NCBI GenBank assembly: GCA_021802115.1
Contig: JAKABA010000003.1
Coordinates: 27,462-91,461 of the forward strand
DNA: 64,000 nucleotides
Direction: 5' to 3'
From: a bacterium
GTDB taxonomy: Bacteria; Chloroflexota; Dormibacteria; UBA8260; Bog-877
Shown here: one piece after another, positions 1-7,754 of the stretch
How positions within the stretch are numbered: the first letter of the stretch is position 1
Layout: each line of letters starts with the position of its first letter
Translations under genes and position numbers: made by a program
The notes under the pieces: model-generated
What the model was told of the DNA's origin: nothing
Database searches by the model: none
What the model saw: the letters and a program-made list of their open reading frames with translations, nothing else

Positions 1-210
1 GCCACCTTGCCGATCCAGTCCAGCTGGGCCACTGCCGCTGTCTACCGGACCGCCGCGCCGGATCCGCCGGGCCGGATCCCGAGCTCCAACTGGGCGGCGG
101 TTGGCGGCGACTTCCAGGTGTACTCCAGCCTGGACAGCGGCATGGCCTTCATCAGGTTCATGAATCGGACCGGGTCCTCGTTCATCGTCTCAGGGGGCTG
201 GAGCTGCTGA
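1..210 (+). CDS. C-terminal end of an unknown protein (partial)
   Basis: The frame is open from the first base to a TGA at 208-210, so this is most likely the last 69 residues of a gene that begins outside the window. The fragment is rich in Ser, Thr, Gly and aromatic residues (GGDFQVYSSLDSG, then FIVSGGWSC at the end), which fits a beta-rich extracellular domain. No catalytic motif is visible and no family is recognised. A strong GC hairpin begins right after the stop codon, which supports a real gene end here. Confidence 0.55.
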   Translation, partial: ATLPIQSSWATAAVYRTAAPDPPGRIPSSNWAAVGGDFQVYSSLDSGMAFIRFMNRTGSSFIVSGGWSC

Positions 211-242
211 CCCGGCCGGCCCCGCCAGGGCGGCCGGCCGGG
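211..242 (+). terminator. Strong GC hairpin after the partial gene
   Basis: An 11-bp perfect inverted repeat (CCCGGCCGGCC at 211-221, GGCCGGCCGGG at 232-242) encloses a 10-nt loop that can pair further. It starts one base after the stop codon. There is no clear T tract, as is common in GC-rich genomes, so the terminator role is inferred from position and stem strength. Confidence 0.55.
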
Positions 243-341
243 AGCAAACGCCAGAAATCCAAGCTCACGGATTTCGCGTCCGTTCGGACCCCGGGTGTAC
301 AGCCGGAGACTCCGATTCGCAGCGCCAGTTCATTAGCAACC

Positions 342-347
342 TATAAT
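342..347 (+). promoter_or_regulatory. -10 box (TATAAT) of the kinase operon
   Basis: A perfect TATAAT stands in very GC-rich sequence, nine bases before the kinase ATG at 357. There is no Shine-Dalgarno sequence between them and no convincing -35 box. The spacing implies a leaderless or nearly leaderless mRNA. Confidence 0.5.
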
Positions 348-356
348 CCGAGGCCA

Positions 357-2018
357 ATGGACGACAAGGTGATGGTCGACCTGCTGGAGCGGGTTGGCAA
401 CCTGTTCACGTCCAGCCTGGACCTTAAGGTGAACATCGACTTCACCCTGCGAGCGCTCTCGCAGCTGGTCGAGTGCGACACCGACACCGTGTTCCTGCTC
501 GACGATGACGAGACCCGGCTGCACGCCATGGTCACCTACCCCTACGCGGAGCAGGTCGGCAGCGTGGCCTCGTTCGGGCTCGGCGAGGGCATCGTGGGCT
601 GGGCGGTGGCAGAGCGCAAGGCGGTCCGGGTCGCCGACGCCACCACCGACCCCCGCTTCAAGGCGCTCTCCTCACCCAGCTCCCCCAAGAGCGTTATGGT
701 GATGCCGCTGGAGTCGCCCAATCGAGTGGTGGGCGCGCTCACCCTGGGGCGCAAGACGGTCAAGCCGTTCACCGACCTGGAGCAGGCCCTGGTGAGGGTG
801 ATCGCCAACCAGGCGGCGATCAGCATCGACAACGCCGCCCTGCACACCGCCGCCCAGCGTCAGCTCCAGGAGATCGCCCTCCAGAAGCATGAGCTGGAGG
901 TGGCCAACGCCCAGATCCGCGAGAACAGCCGTCTCAAGAGTGAGTTCCTGGCCAACATGAGCCACGAGCTGCGCACTCCCCTGAACTCGATTCTCGGCTT
1001 CAGCGAGATCTTGAAGGACAACCTGGCGGGCAAGATGACCGCCCAACAGCAGCAGGACTGCCTGGTCAACATCCACTCCAGCGGCCGCCACCTGCTCAAC
1101 CTGGTCAACGATGTGCTCGACCTCAGCAAGATTGAGGCCGGGCGGCTGGAACTGCAGTACGAGGAGTTTCAACTGGGGCAGTGCATCTCCGAGGTTCTGA
1201 CCGTGGTCCAACCACTGGCGGAGCGGGCCGGGGTCACCCTGCAGGTGGAGATGGACAATGAGGTCACCCTGCTGCGGGCGGACAAGGGCAAGTTCAAGCA
1301 GATCCTGTACAACCTGCTCTCGAACGCGATCAAGTTCACCCCCGAGGGTGGTCAGGCGCTGATCAAGACCAGGACCAAGCCCAGAGCGGGACAGCTGGTG
1401 GTGCAGGTCAAGGACAGTGGGATCGGCATCGATCCGGAGCACCACGACCAGATCTTCAGCGAGTTCTTCCAGGTCCAGGGCTCGGCCGACCGTCGCTTCG
1501 AGGGTACCGGCCTCGGGCTGGCGCTGGTCAAGCGCCTGGTGGGGCTCCACGGGGGCACCATCAAGGTCGACAGCCAGCTGGGGCGGGGCGCCAGTTTCAC
1601 CGTCACCCTGCCCTTGCGCGGGCTGCGTCCGGACGGCCAACTTCGCAACCGCATCCTGGTGATCGAGGACAACCCCTCCAGCCTGGAGCTTTCCACTCTG
1701 GTCCTGCGCGGGCAGGGCTTCAAGGTGGACACTGCCACCGACGGCCAGGAGGGACTGCAGAAGGCCAAGGCTCATCCCTACGATCTGATCCTGATGGACA
1801 TCCAACTGCCCGGGATCGACGGACTGACCGTCACCCGGTTGCTCAAGGCTGACCCCAGGACCTCGCAGACCCCGATCGTGGCTCTGAGCGCTCGGGCAAT
1901 GCTGGGAGACGAGCGCGAGGCGCTGGAGGCGGGCTGCTCCGGCTACATCACCAAGCCCATCGAGGTCAAGAGCTTTTTGAATACCGTGACCGAATACCTG
2001 GAGGCACAGGGAGCATGA
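357..2018 (+). CDS. GAF-domain hybrid sensor histidine kinase with C-terminal receiver
   Basis: This is a 553-residue soluble sensor kinase that autophosphorylates on His and passes phosphate to Asp. In order it has a GAF sensor domain (about 15-165), a helical linker (165-195), a HisKA domain with H-box SHELRTPLNS (His203), an HATPase domain (N-box NLLSNAIKFTPEGG, G1 DSGIGI, G2 GTGLGLALVKRL), and a receiver domain (about 430-550) with phospho-acceptor Asp481 in LMDIQLPG. No membrane segment is seen, so it probably senses a cytoplasmic signal. Its last codons overlap the next gene by 4 bp (ATGA), so the regulator at 2015 is the likely partner. The attached receiver suggests a phosphorelay or an internal phosphate sink. 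A TATAAT box nine bases before the ATG suggests leaderless expression. Confidence 0.9.
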   Translation: MDDKVMVDLLERVGNLFTSSLDLKVNIDFTLRALSQLVECDTDTVFLLDDDETRLHAMVTYPYAEQVGSVASFGLGEGIVGWAVAERKAVRVADATTDPRFKALSSPSSPKSVMVMPLESPNRVVGALTLGRKTVKPFTDLEQALVRVIANQAAISIDNAALHTAAQRQLQEIALQKHELEVANAQIRENSRLKSEFLANMSHELRTPLNSILGFSEILKDNLAGKMTAQQQQDCLVNIHSSGRHLLNLVNDVLDLSKIEAGRLELQYEEFQLGQCISEVLTVVQPLAERAGVTLQVEMDNEVTLLRADKGKFKQILYNLLSNAIKFTPEGGQALIKTRTKPRAGQLVVQVKDSGIGIDPEHHDQIFSEFFQVQGSADRRFEGTGLGLALVKRLVGLHGGTIKVDSQLGRGASFTVTLPLRGLRPDGQLRNRILVIEDNPSSLELSTLVLRGQGFKVDTATDGQEGLQKAKAHPYDLILMDIQLPGIDGLTVTRLLKADPRTSQTPIVALSARAMLGDEREALEAGCSGYITKPIEVKSFLNTVTEYLEAQGA

Positions 2019-2713
2019 GTGGCGGTAATAAGACAATCCTCACAGTCGAGGACGATCCGGGCACCCGGGAGATAGTGCGGCTCGCCTGCGAACCACAGCA
2101 CTACACCGTGCTGGAGGCGGCCAGTGGGCCCGAAGGCCTGGAGATGGTGCAGCAGCACTCCCCCGACCTAGTCCTGCTGGACATCAACCTGCCCGGGATG
2201 AGCGGGCTAGATGTATGCCGAAAGCTGCGCGCCGATGGCCACAAGCTGCCGATCATAATGCTGACCGCCAAGAGTGACACCATCGACGTGGTGGTGGGGC
2301 TCGAGCTGGGCGCCGATGACTATGTGGTCAAGCCCTTCGAGGTGCGCGAACTGGTGGCCCGGATCGGGGCCCATCTGCGCCGTTCGGAGACCGTGCCCGG
2401 CGAGCAGGTCAAGGAGCGCTTCGAGTTCCCCGGCCTCAGCATCGACCTCAGGCGACGCCAGGTTTACCACGACGACCAGGAGGTCCAACTGACCCTGACC
2501 GAGTTCAATTTGCTGGCCCTCCTCGCCAGTCGCCCGGGCCAGGTGATGAGCCGCGCCGAGCTGCTGAGAAGGGTCTGGGGCTACGAGGTGGAGATCGAGA
2601 CCAGGACCGTCGACGCCCACGTCTACCGGCTGCGGCGCAAGATCGAGCCCAGCGCCGAGCATCCCACCTACATCCACTCTGTACCCGGGATCGGTTACCG
2701 CTTCGCCGGCTGA
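2015..2713 (+). CDS. OmpR/PhoB-family response regulator
   Basis: This 232-residue DNA-binding response regulator has an N-terminal receiver (about 6-120) with acidic pocket Glu-Asp-Asp near residues 11-13, phospho-acceptor Asp56 in LLDINLPG, and conserved Thr and Lys (LTAK, VVKPFE). A C-terminal winged-helix domain follows (about 135-230), with the usual RAELLRRVWGY and VDAHVYRLRRKIE helices and the GIGYRF end. It overlaps the hybrid kinase gene by 4 bp, so the two are translationally coupled and form a two-component pair. Target genes cannot be told from the window. The downstream gene is on the opposite strand, so the operon ends here. Confidence 0.93.
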   Translation: MSGGNKTILTVEDDPGTREIVRLACEPQHYTVLEAASGPEGLEMVQQHSPDLVLLDINLPGMSGLDVCRKLRADGHKLPIIMLTAKSDTIDVVVGLELGADDYVVKPFEVRELVARIGAHLRRSETVPGEQVKERFEFPGLSIDLRRRQVYHDDQEVQLTLTEFNLLALLASRPGQVMSRAELLRRVWGYEVEIETRTVDAHVYRLRRKIEPSAEHPTYIHSVPGIGYRFAG

Positions 2714-2751
2714 GATTCCACGGGCCCTGGCATCGGGCCGAGCCAGCGCCG

Positions 2752-3648
2752 TCAGTAGATGAAGCCGACCAGAGCGTCCTCGCCGGGAACCATGGTGCGG
2801 GTGTCCAGCACCCCCAGCCCGTAGACGTTCATCTCGCTCTGCTGCCAGCTGCCGTCCGGGAGAACCTTGGTGACCATGGCGACATGGCCGTAGTAGCCGA
2901 TGTTGAAGACCGCGATCGCCCCCACCACCGGGACCTGCCCCTCTGGAATCCCCAGGCTCTGAGCCTCCGACCACCACTGAATCGCGTTCCCGCTCCAGGT
3001 CACCAAACGCTGGCTGGCGACCCAGTAGGTGCACTGTCCCCAGGGGAACTGATTGGCCGGGGCGGGGACGCTGGGAGTGACCTCGGGAAACCCCGGCTGG
3101 AGAGGGACCAGATCGGAGCTGGGGAGGGATGAGGGCGACGCCGCCTTCGGCATCAGCAGAAAGGTGTTGGGAACCAGGGCCCCCGCGGTGGTCAGGTTGT
3201 TGTAATCCAGCACCACCCCGGGGGAGACCCGAAAACGGGCTGCAAAGGTGGCGAGGGTCTCACCCGCGAGCACCCTCACCAGCACCGTCGGCCCCGGAGG
3301 TGGGACCAGCAGCGGCTGGCCCGCCCCCAGGGCCTGGCCGGCCGGGATCCGATTGGCCCAGGCGAGCTCCTCGGGTGTTGTCTGGTAGCGGCTGGCCAGA
3401 GATGAGAGTGTGGCTGCTGGTGGGGTGCTGATCAACTGGGCCAGCAGAACCGGGATGCTGCCGGGCACGGCGGCCGGCTTGTCGTAGTACTGCCCAGCCT
3501 GGAACGAGGCCGGCGATGGCCAGTAGCCGGCCGACTGGGCGGCCGCCTGGATTCCAGTAGGCGAGCCTGAGACTACCCCGGCCAGCAGCAATCCGGCCGC
3601 CAGCAGCGCTACAGCTAGATTCGTCAGGCGCAGATCGGGACGAGGCAA
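2752..3648 (-). CDS. Secreted LysM-CHAP peptidoglycan hydrolase
   Basis: This is a predicted cell-wall amidase/endopeptidase of about 298 residues. A TTG start at 3648 is chosen because GGGGAG lies seven bases upstream and the protein then opens with a signal peptide (LPRPDLRLTNLAVALLAAG...); longer frames run through the opposite-strand gene. Two LysM-like repeats follow (about 75-125 and 130-175, with YQTTPEELAWANRI and FRVSPGVVLDYNNL), which bind glycan chains. The C-terminal CHAP domain has its nucleophile Cys in PWGQCTYWVA and its His in GYYGHVAMVTKV. It should act outside the membrane during wall growth or division. A second CHAP protein lies at 28646. The gene stands alone and converges on the two-component operon. 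Confidence 0.85.
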   Translation of the reverse strand: MPRPDLRLTNLAVALLAAGLLLAGVVSGSPTGIQAAAQSAGYWPSPASFQAGQYYDKPAAVPGSIPVLLAQLISTPPAATLSSLASRYQTTPEELAWANRIPAGQALGAGQPLLVPPPGPTVLVRVLAGETLATFAARFRVSPGVVLDYNNLTTAGALVPNTFLLMPKAASPSSLPSSDLVPLQPGFPEVTPSVPAPANQFPWGQCTYWVASQRLVTWSGNAIQWWSEAQSLGIPEGQVPVVGAIAVFNIGYYGHVAMVTKVLPDGSWQQSEMNVYGLGVLDTRTMVPGEDALVGFIY

Positions 3649-3816
3649 GCAGCTTCTCCCCAAGCTTCTTGCGGACGGTAACGACCGGCAGGAAGCCCTC
3701 CCCGACGGCGCTGCCCGCCACCCTAACAGGCGGCCAACTGGAGTGTCAAAGCGGAGAAGCCGCCGGCCGCCGGCGTCCGCCCCGGCTGGCTTCGAGCGCT
3801 TATCCTGAGTGAAGTC

Positions 3817-4230
3817 ATGACCTTTAACCCCGAGTGCCTCGGCCGCAGCTACTCGGCCCCACCCGAGATCCTGGACCGGGAGCGCCATCTGGCCTACGCT
3901 GCGGCTGTGACCGGCCAGGACCCGCCTCCCGAGGTGGTGCGGCCGCTGGCCTGCTTCGCCGCGGTGTACCTGCTCTGGCCGATCGTGCCCCAGCTCTTCG
4001 CCGACCAGCTCGTGGGCCTCGATCTGCCACGCCTCCTCCATGGTGAGCAGGAGTTCTGGTTCGAACGGCCCATGCAGTTTGGCGAGGAACTGACCCCGGA
4101 GGGCTCGGTGACTCGGGCCGACGAGCGCCGCGGAATGGTATTCCTGGAGCTGCTCTGCCACGGCCGTGACGGGCGGGGGGAGGCGGTGGCCCACTCCCGC
4201 AGCCTCTTTCTGGTGCGGGGCTCGGAGTGA
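3817..4230 (+). CDS. MaoC/FAS1-type dehydratase N-terminal domain protein (HadA/HadC-like)
   Basis: A 137-residue hot-dog fold protein resembling the N-terminal, non-catalytic half of (R)-hydroxyacyl dehydratases, such as mycobacterial HadA/HadC. It has the typical opening MTFNPECLGRSY...PPEILDRERHLAYAAA, and a Pro-rich stretch before the ALA-type helix. It overlaps the next gene by 4 bp; that gene encodes the catalytic MaoC half, so the two probably form a heterodimer that hydrates or dehydrates 3-hydroxyacyl thioesters. The substrate (fatty acid synthesis or a CoA pathway) cannot be told from the sequence. Confidence 0.75.
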   Translation: MTFNPECLGRSYSAPPEILDRERHLAYAAAVTGQDPPPEVVRPLACFAAVYLLWPIVPQLFADQLVGLDLPRLLHGEQEFWFERPMQFGEELTPEGSVTRADERRGMVFLELLCHGRDGRGEAVAHSRSLFLVRGSE

Positions 4231-4646
4231 GCGGAGAGCACCGCTTGGTCGGCTTCCCACCGGCCCTGGATGAAGTGCCTCCGAAGTTGAGCCAGCGGCT
4301 CACCCAAGAGAGGATCGACGCTTATGCCCAGGCGTCCGGGGACCATAACCCGATCCATCTCGACCCCGACTTCGCCCAGGCGGTGGGCCTGCCCTCCACG
4401 ATCGCCCACGGGCTGTTCACCCTGGGCGCCGCCGCGGCGGAGATCGAGATCTGGGCTCAGGAAACCGCCTGGACCTCTCGGGTGAGCTGCCGCTTCTCAG
4501 CCCCTCATCCGTCGGGTCAGGTGGTCTCCGGCCAGCCCAGGGTCATCGAGTCAGAGTCGACCAGGGCTGCCATCGAGCTCGAGGCCGAGAACGAGGCGGG
4601 CGAGCGCGTCCTCAGCCGCGGCCTGGTGGAATTGCGCCCGGTCTGA
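4227..4646 (+). CDS. MaoC-family (R)-specific enoyl hydratase/dehydratase (HadB-like)
   Basis: A 139-residue hot-dog enzyme with the hydratase-2 signature YAQASGDHNPIHLDP, which carries the catalytic Asp and His, followed by the GLPSTIAHGLFTLG helix. This motif defines reversible hydration of trans-2-enoyl thioesters to (R)-3-hydroxyacyl thioesters. Its start overlaps the preceding MaoC-N gene by 4 bp, matching the HadA-HadB heterodimer arrangement in which this subunit supplies the active site. It converges on the lipoprotein gene that ends at 4654, with only seven bases between the stops. Confidence 0.85.
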   Translation: MSGEHRLVGFPPALDEVPPKLSQRLTQERIDAYAQASGDHNPIHLDPDFAQAVGLPSTIAHGLFTLGAAAAEIEIWAQETAWTSRVSCRFSAPHPSGQVVSGQPRVIESESTRAAIELEAENEAGERVLSRGLVELRPV

Positions 4647-4653
4647 GGCGCCT

Positions 4654-5403
4654 CTAGGCCCGGCCCTGACTGCCAAGGCCGGCCCCCAGGCCGGCGATTA
4701 CGTCCAGCAGGCTGACCGACGGCTTGGGAGCTGTGACTCCGAAGCTGGCGTTGAAGTTGGAGAGGTTCAGGTAGCTGCCCCCGCTGGCGGTGACCCGAAT
4801 CGGCAACGGCTGGCCACTTGTCGCCACAAAGATCGTGCTGGTGCCATTGGTGACCGCCACCACACCCTGACCGTCAAAGGTGCTCGTATGCCCCCGAGTG
4901 GCCTTGGTGTCGGCCTTGGTGAAGCTGGCAGCAGTCTGCTTGGCGGAGGTCAGCGCCGCCACCCCATTGGTGAGCTGCTGCGCCAGGGGATTGTTGGCCG
5001 GGACCGAAACCCAGCGGTTGGCGAGCAGGCTCTGGAGGGCCCCTCCCCCAAGCCCCGCCCAGAGGCTGCCGCTCTTGATGTAGTCGGTGCCGTGTATCTC
5101 CTCCAGCTGGAAGCTGAGGCTCCCCAGGGTGAAGCTGCCCTCGCCGAGGTTGGCGCCCGCAACCTTGAAGGTGAAGGTCCCCAGCCCAGTGCCGGTCGGC
5201 ACCTTCCCCTGGATCTCGTAGGACTTGACTGCGGTCAGCGCGCTGGCGGTGTCGCGCAGGATCTGTTGCGGCGACTTGGCGGCCTCCCCGTTGCTGCCGC
5301 AGGCGCTCACCAGCAACCCGGCGACGACTCCGAGCGCGACCGACGCGAGGGATTTGCGCCGGGAGCAGGTCACCGGCCGCCATCCCCACCGTCGAAGCGT
5401 CAC
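4654..5403 (-). CDS. LppX/LprG-like lipoprotein
   Basis: A 249-residue lipoprotein. The GTG start at 5403 is preferred because AAGGAG lies six bases upstream. The N-terminus has Arg/Lys residues, a hydrophobic run, and a lipobox ending at Cys35 (LLVSAC). The mature part resembles the LppX_LprAFG family: an SPQQILRDTASALTAVKSYEI opening, then antiparallel beta segments with a repeated Gly-Ser pattern (GEGSFTLGSLSFQLEEIHGTDYI). Known family members carry lipids or lipoglycans across the envelope of actinobacteria. That role here is inference from fold-level similarity. It is monocistronic, and diverges from the SDR gene at 5507. Confidence 0.75.
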   Translation of the reverse strand: MTLRRWGWRPVTCSRRKSLASVALGVVAGLLVSACGSNGEAAKSPQQILRDTASALTAVKSYEIQGKVPTGTGLGTFTFKVAGANLGEGSFTLGSLSFQLEEIHGTDYIKSGSLWAGLGGGALQSLLANRWVSVPANNPLAQQLTNGVAALTSAKQTAASFTKADTKATRGHTSTFDGQGVVAVTNGTSTIFVATSGQPLPIRVTASGGSYLNLSNFNASFGVTAPKPSVSLLDVIAGLGAGLGSQGRA

Positions 5404-5506
5404 TGAGGTCTCCTTGCCTGCCGGAGAGGCCAGGTCCATCGGCCTGGAGCCAGACCGTACGGGCAGCCAGGTGCTGGTGTCAAGATGGATACACTCCTTC
5501 ACAGCA

Positions 5507-6346
5507 ATGGGGATGTTTGATCTTTCTGGCAAGGTCGCCCTGGTCACCGGAGGGTCCCGGGGTCTGGGCCGCGCCGACGCTCTGGCGCTGGCTCGGGCAG
5601 GGGCCGATGTGGTGGTGACCGATCTCTTGGTGGAGTCCGACCCAGACCTGGAATCGGTGGCCGCCCGCAGCGGCAGCGTGATGGCCCAGGTGATGGCCGC
5701 GGAGCACGTGGTCTTCACCGAGCGGACCGCCGAGGAGATCCGCCAGATGGGCCGTCGCAGCAGCGCGATTCAAATGGACGTGACCAACACCCAGCTGGTG
5801 AGAGAGACCATCGACCGGGTGGTGGACGAGTTCGGAGCGATCGACATCTTGGTCAACAGTGCGGGGAGCCAGGAGCATGTCAGCCAGATTCTCGACCAGT
5901 CACCGGAGCTTTGGGAGCGGGACCTCCAGGTCAACCTGACGGGTGCCTTCAACTGCACTCAGGCGGTCTGGCCCCACATGCGCGCCCGCAATTTCGGCCG
6001 CCTGATCTACATGTCCTCCATCGCGGGAGTGGAGGGGGGCTTCGGCCAGGCCAGCGCCAGCGCCACCGCCGCGGGAGTCCTGGGGCTCATGAAGTCCATG
6101 GCCCTGGAGGGCGCGCGCCACGGGATCACCAGCAACGCCATCGTGGCCGGGGCGATCGCCACCGAGAGTTTCCGGACCACCCCGCCGGCCATGGTCGACC
6201 GCATGATTCTGCGGACGGCCATGAGGGAGCTTGGCCGTCCCGAGGACGTGGCCGGAGCGGTCTGCTACCTGGCCAGCCCCGAGGCCCGCTACGTCACCGG
6301 AGTCGAGCTGGCGGTCGCCGGGGGCATCGACCTCTTCACCTTTTAG
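5507..6346 (+). CDS. SDR-fold protein lacking the catalytic Tyr and Lys
   Basis: A 279-residue classical SDR Rossmann protein. The cofactor motif TGGSRGLG is near residue 15, the structural NSAG motif and LQVNLTG are present, and Ser171 of the catalytic set sits in MSSIAG. Thirteen residues later, where classical SDRs have Tyr-x3-Lys, the sequence reads GQASASATAAG: Ala184 and Ala188 replace both. The DNA is clear here (gcc codons at 6056-6058 and 6068-6070) and the frame is intact. It may bind NAD(P)(H) without the usual hydride-transfer chemistry. A 20-residue insert before AEHVVFTERTAEEIR is also unusual. The start at 5507 has only a weak ribosome site; ATG 5513 is an alternative. Confidence 0.8.
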   Translation: MGMFDLSGKVALVTGGSRGLGRADALALARAGADVVVTDLLVESDPDLESVAARSGSVMAQVMAAEHVVFTERTAEEIRQMGRRSSAIQMDVTNTQLVRETIDRVVDEFGAIDILVNSAGSQEHVSQILDQSPELWERDLQVNLTGAFNCTQAVWPHMRARNFGRLIYMSSIAGVEGGFGQASASATAAGVLGLMKSMALEGARHGITSNAIVAGAIATESFRTTPPAMVDRMILRTAMRELGRPEDVAGAVCYLASPEARYVTGVELAVAGGIDLFTF

Positions 6347-6358
6347 GGACTAAGATCT

Positions 6359-6395
6359 GGACAATTGTCCCAGGCTTGCTTTTCCCTGCTATAGT
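6359..6395 (+). promoter_or_regulatory. Palindrome and candidate promoter before the zinc-ribbon gene
   Basis: A perfect 12-bp palindrome, GGACAATTGTCC (6359-6370), contains a possible -35 element TTGTCC (6365-6370). A TATAGT -10-like box follows at 6390-6395. The 19-base spacer is longer than ideal. The palindrome could be an operator; no regulator is assigned. Confidence 0.35.
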
Positions 6396-6480
6396 ACCGG
6401 CCGCCAGACACAGTTCCGGGCGGCGATACAAGGCGCGACCGAGTGGTCCTGGCTAGCTAACGTGTTGGAGGATGCTCGGA

Positions 6481-6798
6481 TTGAGCCTCGTCGACGTCAC
6501 CCTGACCTGCCGGGAGTGCGGGTCGGAATTCATCTTTACGGCCGGGGAACAACAGTTTTATCAGTCAAAGGGCCTGGTCAATCAGCCGACGCGCTGCCAG
6601 CCCTGCCGCCAGCTTGCCAAGGCCTCCCGCCAAGGCTCCAGCGGCGGATATGGTTCGTCGGGGCCGCGTGCACCCCGACAGATGCACGAGGTGGTCTGCG
6701 CCGATTGCGGCACACTCACCCAGGTGCCTTTTGAGCCCAAGTACGATCGACCGGTCTACTGCAGTGCCTGCTTCGAGAACCATCGGGTGGCCCGCTAA
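6481..6798 (+). CDS. Zinc-ribbon protein with CxxC-x17-CxxC domain
   Basis: A small protein of about 105 residues with two zinc sites. The first is a zinc-ribbon, CREC...CQPC, with the conserved FIFTAGEQQFYQSKGL stretch between. The second is CADC, 17 residues, then CSAC, the CxxC-x17-CxxC module. The TTG at 6481 is preferred: GGAGG lies nine bases upstream and the product then starts MSLVDVTLTC, like known members of this family; ATG 6472 would sit on the ribosome site. The family is common in Chloroflexota and relatives. Its function is unknown; binding to nucleic acid or to RNA polymerase has been suggested only by analogy with other zinc ribbons. It converges on the CinA-type gene with no gap between stops. 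Confidence 0.8.
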   Translation: MSLVDVTLTCRECGSEFIFTAGEQQFYQSKGLVNQPTRCQPCRQLAKASRQGSSGGYGSSGPRAPRQMHEVVCADCGTLTQVPFEPKYDRPVYCSACFENHRVAR

Positions 6799-7602
6799 CT
6801 AAGAGCGAGATGGGGGCGCCTGCTCACGCAGCGCCCCCATTGCGCGCTCCAGAGCGGTCCTGTCCGCGGCGCCAGCTCGGATGACCACGTCGCCGAGCTC
6901 CGCCTGCGGATAGGACCCGAAGCGCACTTCGGGGTACTGCTCCGCCAACCGGGTGAGCACGGGGAAGAACTGCGACTCGGGGACGCCGGAGTACCTCTGC
7001 TCGGCATACACGGCCGCCGTCGGCCCCTGGCAGAAGACGGGCACAATCTCCTGCTCGACGATCGCTCGCAGCTCCTTCGGCACCCCTGGCAAAACCAGGA
7101 GCCAGCGCGGGTCACCGTGGGTGGGCAGCGGCAGCGCCAGCGGCGGAGCCAGCCCCACGGGGTTGGCCAGGACCAGGGCGCCCGCCGGGATCAGCGCCAT
7201 CTTGCGATGGCCCAAGTTGGGCTCGGTGCTGGCAATCTGGCCTGCCTGGTGAAGCCGATCGATCCGCTCCCGGATCCGGTCCAGGGTGGGAGAGTCCTCC
7301 TGAAGTGGAAGCCCCAGGGCGGTGGCCAAGGCGGCCGTGGTGCGGTCGTCCGGCGTCGGGCCCAGGCCACCGCAGAGAAAGACGCGGTCGATCCCGCTGG
7401 CATCGGCACTTGCCACCAGCTCGCTGATGTCGGCAGCGGAGTCCCCGATCACCACCATCCGGCGCACCGGGTAGGGAGTCTCGCGAAGCCGCTGAGCGAG
7501 CCAGTGAGAGTTGCTGTCGGCGGTGTGGCCCGAGAGCAGCTCGTCGCCGATCGCCACCACCCAACTCCCGGTTCCCATGTCCTCAGCCAATCTCCATTTC
7601 AT
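6799..7602 (-). CDS. CinA/MoaB-type molybdopterin-binding domain protein
   Basis: A 267-residue protein with the competence/damage-inducible CinA N-terminal fold. GDELLSGHTADSNSHWLAQRL opens the MoCF-like domain, and the substrate loop GGLGPTPDDRTTAALA is intact; this is the signature of enzymes that act on nicotinamide-cofactor pyrophosphates (CinA N-domain) or bind molybdopterin. The C-terminal NMN deamidase domain of full-length CinA is absent, so it matches the short, single-domain form. The CDS end carries a strong inverted repeat at 6810-6840. The start is uncertain between ATG 7602 and ATG 7578. Confidence 0.8.
   Translation of the reverse strand: MKWRLAEDMGTGSWVVAIGDELLSGHTADSNSHWLAQRLRETPYPVRRMVVIGDSAADISELVASADASGIDRVFLCGGLGPTPDDRTTAALATALGLPLQEDSPTLDRIRERIDRLHQAGQIASTEPNLGHRKMALIPAGALVLANPVGLAPPLALPLPTHGDPRWLLVLPGVPKELRAIVEQEIVPVFCQGPTAAVYAEQRYSGVPESQFFPVLTRLAEQYPEVRFGSYPQAELGDVVIRAGAADRTALERAMGALREQAPPSRS
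6810..6840. terminator. Hairpin between convergent genes, inside the end of the CinA-type CDS
   Basis: A 10-bp perfect inverted repeat (ATGGGGGCGC at 6810-6819, GCGCCCCCAT at 6831-6840) with an 11-nt loop lies 12 bases past the zinc-ribbon stop codon. It is within the last codons of the opposite gene. It can serve as a terminator for the plus-strand gene. Confidence 0.45.
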
Positions 7603-7657
7603 TCCTGCGGATGCCCGCCTCCGGCCGCGGCGATGGTGCCAGGTGGTCCGGCGGGGA

Positions 7658-7663
7658 TATAAT
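7658..7663 (+). promoter_or_regulatory. -10 box (TATAAT) upstream of hppA
   Basis: A perfect TATAAT occurs 91 bases before the hppA ATG in otherwise GC-rich sequence. No consensus -35 element is seen 16-18 bases upstream. Confidence 0.4.
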
Positions 7664-7754
7664 CCGTCGGCTTCGTCTGCGCCCTTGAGCGGGCCGGAGT
7701 GCGCTCACTCAGTTCCCTTTAGTTTTGCCGCGCGGCTGGGAGGTCATCGCGCCC

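Noticed and set aside
3649..3816. Possible c-di-AMP (ydaO-type) riboswitch before the LysM-CHAP gene
   Set aside because: Such switches often precede wall hydrolases in actinobacteria, and GC-rich GGGCTTCC/CCGCAAG-like words occur, but I could not fit the conserved core or the paired stems.
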